Shown: positions 34,404 through 44,351 of the stretch, piece by piece | How the letters are laid out: every line of letters starts with the position of its first letter | Numbering within the stretch: the stretch's first letter is position 1 | From: Thamnocephalis sphaerospora | Lineage: Eukaryota > Zoopagomycota > Zoopagomycetes > Zoopagales > Sigmoideomycetaceae | Reading direction: 5' to 3' | NCBI GenBank assembly: GCA_003614735.1 | Contig: KZ992460.1 | Coordinates: forward strand, 1-52,963 | DNA length: 52,963 bases | Notes under the pieces: generated by a model | Databases searched by the model: none | What the model saw: the letters and a program-made list of their open reading frames with translations, nothing else | Told to the model about the DNA's origin: nothing | Translations under genes and position numbers: made by a program

Positions 34404-35454
34404 ATGTCAGCCACGCCCACCACGACCGCTGCGAACAATGAAGCCGTCTTTTGGCATCCCCTCGAGTCGAATCCCGAGGTAAGCAGCCGGTCCATCTCAG
34501 CCACTCGTCGCAGGCTAACAGACGGCTGCCCATCTCGCACAGGCAATGAACCAGGTAAGCGTGCTTGTCGGCTGGCCGGTGGCCTAGCTGGTGGCTAACA
34601 CGGACGGCATTGCTAATCCCGGCGGTAGTTTGCCCATACTTTAGGCTTAAGCCAGGCTTGGGCTTACGCAGACATTTTGACTCTGGAGGATGAACTGCTC
34701 TGTATGGTGCCATCTCCATGCCATGCTGTGCTGCTTCTCTTTCCGATAACCGACAACTACGAGGCGTTCTGTCGAGAGGAAAGCGAGCGGATCGCACGCG
34801 ATGGCCAGCGGATCAGCCCCAACATCTACTACATGCGCCAGACTATCCGGAATGCGTGCGGTACCTATGCTGTGCTCCATTCGCTTGCCAATAACCAGGA
34901 TCGAGTTGGCCTTGGTGGGTGGCCAGCGTGACGGGGATGCATGTGCAATGACTCATTGTATGCTACAGATGCTGGTCCGCTGAAGGAGTTTTTTGAGACC
35001 ACGTCCAGTCTATCGCCCGAAGAGCGCTCCGAGAGGCTGAAGCATACGCGTGCCATTGCTGAAGCGCACATCCAGAGCGCGCACATTGGCCAGACGGCGG
35101 TAGGTTGGGGGACGCAACGGCAGTGTTAAAGTGGGTGGCACTCATTCAGACTGTATGCAGACGCCCGAGGCAAACGCAGCCCTCGACCTCCACTTTATCT
35201 GCTTTGTGGAGCGCGATGGTGACCTCTACGAGCTGGACGGCCGCAAAACGCAGCCCATCAATCATGGACCATGCACAGATCTGCTAAAGGTGAGTGGTGG
35301 TGTGCGTCGACCGACACTGCGCATTGATGGAACAAAGTGCCCTAACTCTGCTGTCATCCAGGGCGCCGCCAAGGTGGTGCGCGACTTTATGGCACGTGAT
35401 CCTGATCAAGTGCAATTCACCTTGATGGCGCTGGCGTCAAATGAGACCGATTAA
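34404..35454 (+). CDS. YUH1: ubiquitin C-terminal hydrolase, UCHL3/Yuh1 type
   Basis: Starts MSATPTTTAANNEAVFWHPL. Exon 1 (34404-34478) joins a 12-nt micro-exon (34543-34554, encoding AMNQ), then FAHTLGLSQAWAYADILTLE from 34629, all phase 0. This restores the family's ESNPE-x-MNQ-F start. The catalytic Cys sits in IRNACGTYAVLHSLANN, the catalytic His and Asp in ALDLHFICFVERDGDLYELD, followed by GRKTQPINHGP. The oxyanion Gln is within the early exons. It ends FTLMALASNETD at 35454. It is a cysteine protease (C12) that cleaves small C-terminal adducts from ubiquitin or Nedd8/Rub1. At least five exons; borders around 34915-34970 and 35102-35160 are by eye. Confidence 0.93.
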
Positions 35455-35909
35455 GATCCTTGGCCGCTTTTGGTGGTACGCGCCATTTGGTCGAGCCATG
35501 GCGTGCGCGTGAGACCAGGATTCCCATTGCTAATAAACAGCCACTCGTGGCACTGTGCTGTTTCTCGAACGACGACAACGCTTCTGTGGCGGGCTTTGTT
35601 GGCCAATGTTCGCCGTCACTCGGTCAAGACGGTCGGAGGCTTCGTCATCCCGAGCGCCCGTGTACAACGCAGGGCCGTTGCAGCCGCCACGCGTATCGCA
35701 CTGGTACGCACCAAATGTGTTGCTCACCAGTATCACGACATCGCGAGCCAATCAGTTGCAGACGTAGTGTAATGACGTGTGCGCGGTACCACTATAAAGC
35801 ATGCGACACTTTGGTCTAGCATGCTCGCCATCCACACACACACATCCCTCGCAGCCGTCGACGCTACCAGCGCACCCATCCTTTCCAGTTCTCTACACTA
35901 CCAGTCAGC
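35455..35909. other. intergenic with promoter of the first peroxiredoxin gene
   Basis: About 455 bases. The 80 bases before the next start codon are C-rich with cacacacacatccctcgcag, resembling a CT/CA-type fungal leader. No exon or RNA gene is recognised. Confidence 0.4.
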
Positions 35910-36646
35910 ATGGCCAACCCCTCTCTTCGTCTAGGCAGTGTCGCGCCGGGTAAGTAGTAGCATATGCGTTATTCGTGCATATGCATATTTGCTAACCCAA
36001 TGCTGCTTCTGCTGCATGCACAGACTTTACGGCCGAGACCACCAAGGGACAGATCAACTTTCACGAATGGATCGGCAACAGCTGGGCTGTACTCTTCTCG
36101 CACCCGGCCGACTTTACGCCTGTGTGCACCACCGAGCTCGGCCAGGTGGCTCGCCTGGCGGACGAGTTTGCCAAGCGTAACACCAAGGTTATCGGCCTGA
36201 GCGTCGACGGTCTCGAGGACCACCACGGCTGGATCAGCGACATCAACGAGGTGAACAGCGTCGACCTGCAGTTCCCCATCATCGCCGACAAGGACACCAA
36301 GGTGGCCACGCTTTACGACATGCTCGACAGCAAGGAGCACGACCCGACCAACATCCAGGCCTCGGGCATTCCGTTCACCGTGCGCTCGGTCTTCATCATT
36401 GACCCCAAGAAGACCATTCGTCTGACGCTTACCTACCCGGCCAGCTGCGGTCGCAACTTTGACGAGATTATCCGTGTTCTGGACAGCCTACAGCTGACCG
36501 ACACACGCCGCGTGACTACTCCGGCCAACTGGCAGCCGGGAGATGAGGTGATTGTGCACCCGGGCGTGTCCAACGAGGAGGCCGCGACGCTCTTCCCAGG
36601 CTTCAAGACGGTCAAGCCGTACCTACGTCTGGCCAAGCTCCAGTGA
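35910..36646 (+). CDS. PRX1: 1-Cys peroxiredoxin (Prx6 family)
   Basis: Exon 1 encodes MANPSLRLGSVAP and, after an intron (gtaagt...gcacag), joins DFTAETTKGQINFHEWIGNS. The active site HPADFTPVCTTELGQ places the peroxidatic Cys at about residue 48. KVIGLSVDGLEDHHGWISDI, RSVFIIDPKKTIRLTLTYP and CGRNFDEIIRVLDSLQLTD are typical. The C-terminal arm (GDEVIVHPGVSNEEAATLFP) is complete, ending KPYLRLAKLQ. It reduces hydroperoxides using glutathione or thioredoxin. No N-terminal targeting peptide is visible, so a cytosolic location is likely. A diverged paralog lies 1.15 kb downstream on the same strand. Confidence 0.95.
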
Positions 36647-37795
36647 GGCAGAGGCTGGCATTTGCAGGTCAGGCATGCTTAGACCGCCGAGCTTTGCTGC
36701 ATGTCGAGTGCCGTGTGTATCAAATGTTTGCAGCCAGCTGAATAATACCGACTGTACTTTTGTAATCTTTGTGGACCAATGACAAAGCCGTCGTGATATG
36801 CTGGCGGCAGCGGCAGCTTCCATTCTAGGCAACGAGGAAAAGCGTTCAGCACGAGGACGGCCGCCGTACTGCATTTCGACAGTTGCATGCAGCGGTCCGG
36901 CAAGTCCAGCACGCGGCGATGAGACGCATGCTTGGCAAACGGGTGGGCGTACACAGTTGGCGGCACGGTTACGCTGTCGCTAAACACATAGCGTGGGTGC
37001 CGGAAAATCGGTTGTAGCGTCGCCTTGTTCTGGACAATGGCGAGTTCCGCGTGGTGGTAGCAGGCGAACGTGTAATGACGTGCTGGTGGTCAGACGCAGC
37101 ACCGGCCGCGAGCTTCCAAACAGGGAAATCACCTGCGAACACATCGTCTGGCGGCCGAGCGGCCCACGCGTGCGCGGGCGAGATCTAGCCGAACTTTTGC
37201 CAGGGCGTGCCGAGAGCGTGTACCGGCCTGAACCATGCGTATGCAGATCGCCCTAGTAGGAAGGTCATGGCGGTGCGCAGGCGCACGGGTACAGCAGACG
37301 CCGTTGCACTTGGTTGGTGTCGCGCCATGCGCGTATGGCGCGACGGAATAGTCTGTGCCACGGTCGGCTAATGGGTACGTCTATCGGAACGGTTTAATCG
37401 CTGACTGCACTACGCTATATCTGTGCTATAGCCGCTGTCGCCGGTAAAGGCATCGTCTCCGTCTCTTTGCGCTCTTTTCTCTTCTCTGCTTTTTCCGGAC
37501 GCGTGCCCTCGCATCGCCCAAACGACTATTACAGCCCGTGTCGCGGACCTCGGCGCAAGCTGCACGACTCTATCCACTCGACACGCTTTGTCTGCATGCA
37601 TACCGAGTGCAGCCTACTCTGTCACCGCTGCCACAGTCTGTAACCCGGCGGAGCTTGGCGTGCCATACAAAAACAGTTGCTTGCAACAGTCTGTCGATTT
37701 TGCCAACGCCTTACCGGCATATCCACTGCACTCGGCATTTCACCTCTGCTCGTTCTGCTCTCCAAGTTTCGGCGTTCAACGCCTGCTAGCCCATC
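36647..37795. other. 1.15-kb spacer between tandem peroxiredoxins, unresolved frames
   Basis: No family-level match. The frame at 36993-37256 on the plus strand is preceded by a good acceptor (gctaaacacatag) and reads DVLVVRRSTGRELPNREIT, so a small spliced gene or the remnant of one is possible. The part from 37440 to 37795 is CT-rich and is probably the promoter of the second peroxiredoxin. Overlapping minus-strand frames look equally open, so I assign nothing. Confidence 0.35.
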
Positions 37796-38725
37796 ATGCC
37801 ACTGCGTCTCGGAAGCATTGCGCCGGGTAAGCGCACTAGCGCCGCTGTATATGACCTGTCCGACGCACATGCTGACGCGGGTGGACAAAGATTTCGTCGC
37901 CGATAGCACTCATGGCCGACTACACCTGTACGATTATCTCGACGGCTCATGGTCCATCATCATCGCCTATCCATACGAATACAGTGCGTCCTGTGCGAAT
38001 GCGCTCATGTTTTCAGCCGTGGACGTTTATGCTAACAGTGGGCGTGTAGCACCCGTCTGCACGACAGAAATGGCGTCTGTATCCCTGCTGACGCCGGAAA
38101 TTGAACGACTCAACTGCAAGGTGGTCAGCCTGCGGGTGGACACCGTTGGCAGACACCAGCAGTGGATTGAAGACATTGACGATATCACGCAAATTTCCAA
38201 CTTTACATGGCCAGTGGTAGGTGCCATCGACATGGCAGTAGGTGCAGGTTGCTAACGAGCGATGGCTTGGGCGACTGCAGGTGAGCGACACAACCGGCGA
38301 AATTGCCATGCTCTACGACATGATGGATGCCCCGGTGGAAGGAGTGCCACAGCCGATCAGTGCTACAATGCGATCACTCTATATTGTGGATCCGCGCAAG
38401 CGTGTACGCGCATACTTGAGCTATCCATCCACCTGTGGTCGCCACTTTGACGAAATCATCCGAGTGCTCGTTGCACTGCAGGTGGGAGACAAGCACAACG
38501 TACATACTCCGGCAGATTGGTTTCCTGGCAAGCGAGGTAGGCAGCCTATAGGACGTGAGCGCTGTGCGACTGCCATGGCTGACCAACATGCTCTATTTGC
38601 GCTTCCCAGTCATCGTGCCGGTGGATGTGCCAACGTGTGAGGCGACCAAGCAATTTGGCAAAGTAACCGAGGATCTCTCCTATCTTCGCTGGGTGCGCTC
38701 GCCTAAAACGCCCATCGATCCATAA
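37796..38725 (+). CDS. diverged 1-Cys peroxiredoxin paralog
   Basis: Starts MPLRLGSIAP, and after a gtaagc intron continues DFVADSTHGRLHLYDYLDGS, parallel to its neighbour. Intron 37984-38049 (66 nt) splices YPYEY to TPVCTTEMASVSLL, so the peroxidatic Cys motif is intact. Then come LRVDTVGRHQQWIEDIDD, a further intron after NFTWPV, SDTTGEIAMLYDMMDAP and STCGRHFDEIIRVLVALQVG. A last intron joins FPGKR to VIVPVDVPTCEATKQFG, and the gene ends SPKTPIDP with TAA at 38725. Compared with the upstream copy it is less conserved and has four introns rather than one. It is probably a tandem duplicate with altered substrate, location or expression. Confidence 0.88.
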
Positions 38726-39126
38726 GAGCAGAGTCATGCTGCTGCTGCTGCTTGTAGCCAATGACCCAGGGCCAATCTAACCTTATGCTGGCGGACACGC
38801 CTGAATTGTACTGCGCCTGCGAGCCGTGCGCTCGATTGTTTATTATGTCTACTATATTTCATTTCTTTCACCACATTTGCATTGGCATCTTGTTCACGTT
38901 GGATTAGAAGCACAGCACAAACAGCCGACGATGGTGTTTATACGGATGACCGCGCGACACCATAGCTACCAAATATGATTTTTACATAGTAGCGCGGCTA
39001 CTACGGATTAACAGATGCCTCAGCAGCAACACTGTGGCGTAAAAGAGGGGGAGTTGCCAGGAAATGCACGTAATGCGATGGAGCGCGGTAGAAACAATGA
39101 CAGTGAATGAAGCTGGACGCACCATG
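38726..39126. other. convergent 3' spacer
   Basis: About 400 bases between the second peroxiredoxin stop and the MATE stop. It includes a short gctgctgctgctgctt run at 38738-38753 and AT-rich stretches (tttattatgtctactatatttc) suitable for polyadenylation. No gene is seen. Confidence 0.45.
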
Positions 39127-41022
39127 CTAGGCAATGTATGCTTCCTCATCATAGACAGTTGCAGACGCATCCCCGCTGATACGCGTGGCGCACCTTTCCA
39201 CTTCTTCCTGCCAGTCGGCGCGCATGATGACTCTGACTTCACCAATGGCAACGATAAACAGCGCCAGACACAGCCCCCACCAGAGACCAGCCAGACCCAT
39301 GTCCAGAGAGAATGTAAGGTAGAGACCGAGCGGCAGCGAGATAAAGTAGTAGGAGACAATCGTCAGGTAGGCGCCAATGTGCTGCTGGCCAATGCCACGT
39401 AGGATGCCGCCGCCTACACCGCCAAATACATCGCCGACCTGAAAGAGGGCGGCAATGGGCAAGAGCGTGCCCACAAGCGCCACCACCTCAGGATCACTGT
39501 TGAACAGGTAGCCCCAGCGGTCCTTTAGCAGGATGAGAAAGGTGGTGTTGAAGGTGGAGATGATCAGCGCCAGCAGCAGCGCACTGTATGCGGCCAGCTT
39601 TGCGCGGTTGGCATGCCGAAGGCCCAGCTCGTTGCCGATGCGGTTGCATGCAGCAATGCTCACGCCTGTGGGAACAGCAACGTTAGCTCAATCGGCATTG
39701 GACGGCCAATAGTACGGGGCGCAGGCGCCTTACCGGCTGGAATCATGTAGGTGAAGGATGCTGTCGTGAGGATGATACTCTGTGCTGCCAGTGGCACTGT
39801 GCCGAGATAGCCGGCAGCCAGAGCAACCACCTCAAAGGCCCACCACTCGCCGCACACAAACGCCACGCCGGCCAAGCCTAGACGGATGAAGGGGCCCCAG
39901 TCGCGCAGTGCTTCGCGCGACCATCCTCCCCAGCATCGGGAACCATCAACATAGCGCACAAACAGCACGCCCAGCAGCAGGTTTAGCCAGTGCGTGCATG
40001 ATGTGGCGATGGGTGCGCCGATAAAGCCCAGCGAAATGGGTGGCCACCAGACCAGCAGGTAGTTGGTGAGGACGTTGAGGGGACTGGTGATCATCAAGAT
40101 GTATGTACCAGCATGCATGATACCTTGATGAGTCATGTAGATTATCACTTGCATTAGCACGCATACTAATGATGGCATCGCCCAGCCTCCAATGGCCTAC
40201 CTTGCGCCTGCAGATAGCGCTTAATACACTCGAATCCAACGTAGGGCACAAGCGAAAACATGCTCCAGCGGATGAAGAGGCCGCTAAGGGCAGACAGCTC
40301 CGGCTCCTGTCCGAGCATCACCAGCACGCTATCGGCGTACCACCATAGGCCAGCGATGGGCACTGCCATCAGCATCAGCACTAGGATGGCGCGCTGCAGA
40401 TAGATTCCCAGCATGCGCGGATCCGGGCTGGCGGTGTACGCCTGACTGGCAAGCGTGTCGAGCGCCGTGGCCATACCAAGTGCAACCGACCAGCCTGTCA
40501 CGGCGATAAACATGGTACCAAGTGCGGATGCCGCCAGCTCTTGCGCGCCGAGATGGCCGAGCGAAAAAACGCTGGTGATGTCGATTGACTTTTGCAGCAA
40601 AAATGCCATCACGACCGGGCTGGCCAAACGGCTAAGCGAGCCGAGCTCCTTCAGCAGGCGTCTTGTTGAGCCGGCCTCTTCGGCGCTCAGATCGCCATGC
40701 GTATCGGCGTGTCCCAGCAGTGCCGAATGCTCCGTGAGCGCCTAATTTCGCGCACATAAGCTTCAAGTTTACGCGCTCACATTTGCCATTTACTCACCTC
40801 ATGCGGCAACTTGCCCGTTTGGCCGGTCGGCGGCAAGGCAGCGTCAGACGTGCCGTAGCCAGTGGCCATTACCGGGCGAGGGCGCCGGTAATGGTTGTTC
40901 GCCTCCGCAACATCCTCTGGCGGCGGCGGCGGCGGTAGAAATTGCGACGACTGCTGCCGACCTGGCAGAGAGCCAACGAGGACCGGCACGTGTGTTCCGG
41001 GCGGCAATTGCGGTGAGGACAT
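39127..41022 (-). CDS. MATE-family multidrug/toxin antiporter, ERC1-like
   Basis: Read leftwards it starts MSSPQLPPGTHVPVLVGSLP with a proline-rich cytosolic N-terminus (FLPPPPPPED). Four coding blocks separated by short introns then encode about 12 membrane helices: LSRLASPVVMAFLLQKSIDI, LGTMFIAVTGWSVALGMATA-LDTLASQAYT (the MATE hallmark), ILVLMLMAVPIAGLWWYAD, ILMITSPLNVLTNYLLVWWP, GVAFVCGEWWAFEVVALAAG, and in the last block VSIAACNRIGNELG, the second-lobe copy of the signature. It ends YDEEAYIA. Fungal MATE proteins export organic cations or metabolites in exchange for H+ or Na+, and yeast ERC1 confers ethionine resistance. The substrate here is unknown. Confidence 0.93.
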
Positions 41023-41365
41023 GCCAAGGTGAATAAAATAGCGAGGTAAGCTAGCCGAAGCGTGACAATGCTACAGAGAGATGCAGAACAGAGCAAAAGG
41101 GAGCGCACAGCAGAAAGGCGAAGCGGAAAAAGAACGGAGGCACGCGGCGACTCTTTTTCCGGTCCTCTCTCTCACACACGCTCACAGTGGCGGCGCTGTT
41201 GCCATAAAGGTGCGTGCGAAAAAAGTTACTTATCCGCAGTCTCTTTCTGACGTCTATCCACGTGCAAGATGATCAATGTTGCGCGATGGATCTACCGACA
41301 GGCAATGGTGCCATCCAACAGACGCCTCTGCCTGCTGGTGGAGATCTTTACTAGCATGTTTGCAG
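41023..41365. other. intergenic between MATE start and chitin deacetylase stop
   Basis: About 340 bases. The minus strand near 41100-41190 is pyrimidine-rich (plus strand reads gagagaggaccggaaaaagagtc-like), consistent with the MATE promoter. No other feature is recognised. Confidence 0.4.
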
Positions 41366-42675
41366 CTACAGGGCGCAGACAACAGGCAGCAGCGACACGG
41401 CGGTCGTCAGGGCCAGGGCGCCCGCTAGTATGGCTACACCGGCAGCAGATGCGGTTGTCGCTGGACGAGCGGCTACACTCTGTGAAGCGGTTTTGCGCGA
41501 ATGCGTGTGCACCGTGCTCTCCTCTAGCATTTCGCGATAGGGCACCTCATTGGGCAAGCATTGCGAGACGGTCTGCAATGCGTAGCCTGAAGCACGCAGC
41601 AGTGGCGGTACCTTGAAAAACTGCTGGATAGACTGCTGCGTGATATCGTGCTCTAACGTGATGAAGCCCTGGTGCTTCTTGTGGCTACTGTGGGACAGCT
41701 CTCCGGCCGCCTTGCTCGGACCTCGTGCAATTGCATCGCGAAATGCGCGCACCAGCGTGTTGGAGGATACATGCACCTGTGGTATAGGGCTGGACAGTTT
41801 CCAGTCGGACGAGTCGAGGTTCCAGTGCAGGATGCGGTAGCCGGCCGCCTTGACGACAGCTCTCACGCGATCATCAATGTCGCCGTAGGGTGGCCGCAGG
41901 AAGCGAGGTGTCACGCCAATGGTTTCGTACACGATTTTCTCTGTCCACTTGATTTCGGCAAGAATCTGCTCGTTGGTGAGCGTGGTGAGTGCTGCATGAG
42001 ACCATGTGTGCAGACAAATCTCGTGGCCTGGCAAAGCATGTAAGCATAGGCAAAACTGACGAGCACAGCCGACGCTCGAACGTACCCTCGTCGAACGCAC
42101 GCTGCAGAATTTGGGGATGCTGCAACACTTGGCTTCCTAGCACACAAAAGGTTGCGTTGATTTTGTGTTGCTTTAGATAGTCCAGTAAAGGCAGTGTGTT
42201 GACACTAAAAAGGCATAAACGCACGCCGCAAGTCCCATGCTGGTATATGAGTAACGTCGATCCAGAGCGATATCGCCGCCACCTACCTCGGACCGTCGTC
42301 AAAAGTGAGCGCCGTAGCTTGTCCCGAACATCCAACGAGATCGTCGGCCCGTCGACAGCCACCGCAGGTCCACCAGCAGTCGCCCTCTGGACCCGATGTC
42401 ACGTTCCTACACGCGGGCGGCGCGCCTGCAGGTCGCTGCGGCGTATCTGGCAACTTTGAAAGGTCAATACCAGCGAGGAACTCTTCCTCCATGGGTGGCA
42501 CTTTGTTGGGTTCGGGATACAGGATGCCCGTTGGCCCTTGCTGCTGCGCAATGGCCCCGAAAGATAAGCATGCCAACATCATCCATGACACAACTGCCAT
42601 GTAGAATGCAGATACAATGGTGCGGCGTGCCAGACACTGGTCGCGCGAAATGCGGCCTGGTGTTTGAAACATCAT
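41366..42675 (-). CDS. chitin/polysaccharide deacetylase (CE4), probably GPI-anchored
   Basis: Start MMFQTPGRISRDQCLARRTI, then a hydrophobic signal/anchor (FYMAVVSWMMLACLSFGAIA). The CE4 motifs appear in order across exons: ATALTFDDGPR (motif 1, Asp base), HTWSHAAL (motif 2, metal His pair), RFLRPPYGDIDDRV (motif 3), HWNLDSSDWKL (motif 4) and FITLEHDI (motif 5). The C-terminus has a Ser/Thr/Ala-rich stalk and a hydrophobic end (AGVAILAGALALTTAVSLL), as in GPI-anchored Cda proteins of basidiomycetes. It converts cell-wall chitin to chitosan. Introns separate motif 1 from GVNTLPLLDYLKQHKINATF and the latter from HEICLHTWSH. Confidence 0.94.
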
Positions 42676-42929
42676 ACTAGATACCGGCGATGAACGAGAG
42701 GCCCTACGTGGGCCCGTACGAAAGCTAGAACTGATTAAATTGCACGAGTGGAGCCGCCGCCCGATTATTTGTGGCAGGTCGACGGTCTGGACACACCAGG
42801 GGCGTGGGCATGTGTGCTTCAGGAGGCAGCCGCTAGGTCGTGTCGATACCACCGAGCACCACGCCAGCCAACAAAGGGGCGTGTCTGTTCGCCAGTGGTG
42901 GTCGTGCGCAAGTGCCCATTCTGCAGTAG
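42676..42929. other. intergenic, promoter of the chitin deacetylase gene
   Basis: About 250 bases between the deacetylase start and the stop of the next leftward gene. The plus-strand frame that begins near 42748 has no support and I treat it as a shadow. Confidence 0.4.
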
Positions 42930-43436
42930 TTACAGCATGTGCTCGATCCACTGGTCTCTGGCATGCAGCCAAAGATCTTCCAAACGCCTTGTACCATCAC
43001 TGCTATACCACGGTACCATGTCTTGTGGATGCACAATGGCATCGTGCGCACCCAGGCGGCTGAAATGGCGTGAGACCCATAAGGGGATGGCTCTTTCAGG
43101 AGTAGAGGATGCTGGACTATACTTACACAGCCGGATGCCCTGGTTGCCGCAGTTGCTGTCGTATCAGCATGGAGAAAACTTCGCTGCTCATAACCACATC
43201 TATAAAGAGTATTCCCCTGCGTCAGTGCCCAATTAGTGTTACGTGGCCTACACACGCCAGCTGGCGCCAGTGGGCTGATCGTGTATCTCTGCCATCCATC
43301 CATGCAGCTGAAGCGCTGGATGGCAAACATTGGCGCGCCTATGGCCCACCGTGATATCGAGTGCGGACCACCGGATTGGCATCTTTCCGTCGATCACAAA
43401 AAGTCTGGGTAACGCGGCTTCACATGATTCTGGTCG
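42930..43436 (-). CDS. unrecognised spliced gene (C-terminal part reconstructed)
   Basis: A leftward gene missed by simple frame scanning. Joining three frames at good splice sites gives CDRRKDANPVVRTRYHAAWM, then MDGRDTRSAHWRQLAGILF across a gtgtgt...acgcag intron, IDVVMSSEVFSMLIRQQLRQ, and PGHPAVRLGAHDAIVHPQDM across gtaagt...tttcag. It ends PWYSSDGTRRLEDLWLHARD and QWIEHML with a TAA at 42930. Three consecutive joins keep one frame, with branch-like ctaat before one acceptor, so coding potential is credible. The 5' end is not resolved: frames between about 43390 and 43500 contain stops, and a start exon may overlap the 3' flank of MGR2. No family recognised; the terminal part faintly recalls enzyme C-termini but I assign no function. 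Confidence 0.5.
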
Positions 43437-43504
43437 AATGAACGTTTGGATGGCTATCAAGTCTGCATGCTTTGAGCAAATAGCGGCAGTGCCGCAGTCG
43501 TGTC

Positions 43505-43931
43505 TTATTGACGCGTTTCCGATACAGCCTCGGTCACTTTGCGCGCATTTGGCGCCACCATGCGCTCCACCGTGCCATCAGCATGACGCTGCCAGCCGCC
43601 TAGCACACGCGGACCAGTATGAAGGTACGTCAGCGGCATCGGACGCTCTCCTTCGGAGCGGATAACGGAGCCCACGGACATGAGCACGCCAAAGAAGCCG
43701 GCCGATGAGCCCATAAAGCGTCCAAGCGTGCCCAGATAGCCGTGCTGACCCGGACCAAAGCTGTACTCCGCATTCTGTGAGTAAACTGCCGTCATCCAAT
43801 GGCTAGGATGTGGAAACCTACCGAATGATATTGACAGTGCCAAACACCATGCCGATGCAAAGACCGACGGTGCCACCCATGATGGCGCCCATCTTTATCT
43901 TGTCGAAAATAGTTGGTTCATGCCTCGACAT
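43505..43931 (-). CDS. MGR2: Mgr2/ROMO1-family TIM23 translocase subunit
   Basis: Starts MSRHEPTIFDKIKMGAIMGG and continues TVGLCIGMVFGTVNIIR, the first helix. Intron 43761-43821 (61 nt, gtaggt...tacag) joins FGPGQHGYLGTLGRFM and GSSAGFFGVLMSVGSVIRSE, the second helix. The intact length is about 121 residues, ending VTEAVSETRQ. Mgr2/Romo1 is an inner-membrane protein coupling Tim21 to TIM23 and controlling lateral release of presequence proteins. Compared with the animal form, a C-terminal extension of about 45 residues (GWQRHADGTVERMVAP) is present, as in other fungi. It shares a 420-base divergent promoter with the SAP-domain gene. Confidence 0.93.
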
Positions 43932-44351
43932 CTAAGCGTATGGTATGAATCGTCGCATGAGTGTCATGGATGCATTTACTTTTGTTGTCTGCTACTTTCT
44001 CTCTATTGGACAATGCCATTCGAGATCTTTCTCTGCCACATAATACATACCGTGGTGGATGGCGGTGGAAAAAGGCAAGCTGGACGCTGAGATCTGTGGT
44101 GGTAGTGGTGGAGTAGCAGAGAAGGTGCTGCTGGACCTTTTCCAAAGCGGTGATGACGCAAACTATTTGACGCGGTGAATCAAATGGATCCTCGTTCCAA
44201 ATCACAACAACACTACCACGCATTATCCACCGCCTCTACTCTCTCGACGGCCAACATCACCACCGCATACCGACGCAAACCACCGCGCTCGTTCTAGCCA
44301 GTTCTACGCCAAGCAAACTTCGCAGAGTGAACGATTGCGGACAAAGTGACC
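43932..44351. other. divergent promoter region MGR2 / SAP-domain gene
   Basis: About 420 bases between divergent start codons. It contains a short gtggtagtggtgg repeat near 44098-44112 and no recognised RNA or exon. Confidence 0.4.

Noticed and set aside
42748-43236. 162-residue plus-strand frame (MEPPPDYLWQVDG)
   Set aside because: The minus strand gives three consistent splice joins with a coherent C-terminus, so the plus frame is a shadow.
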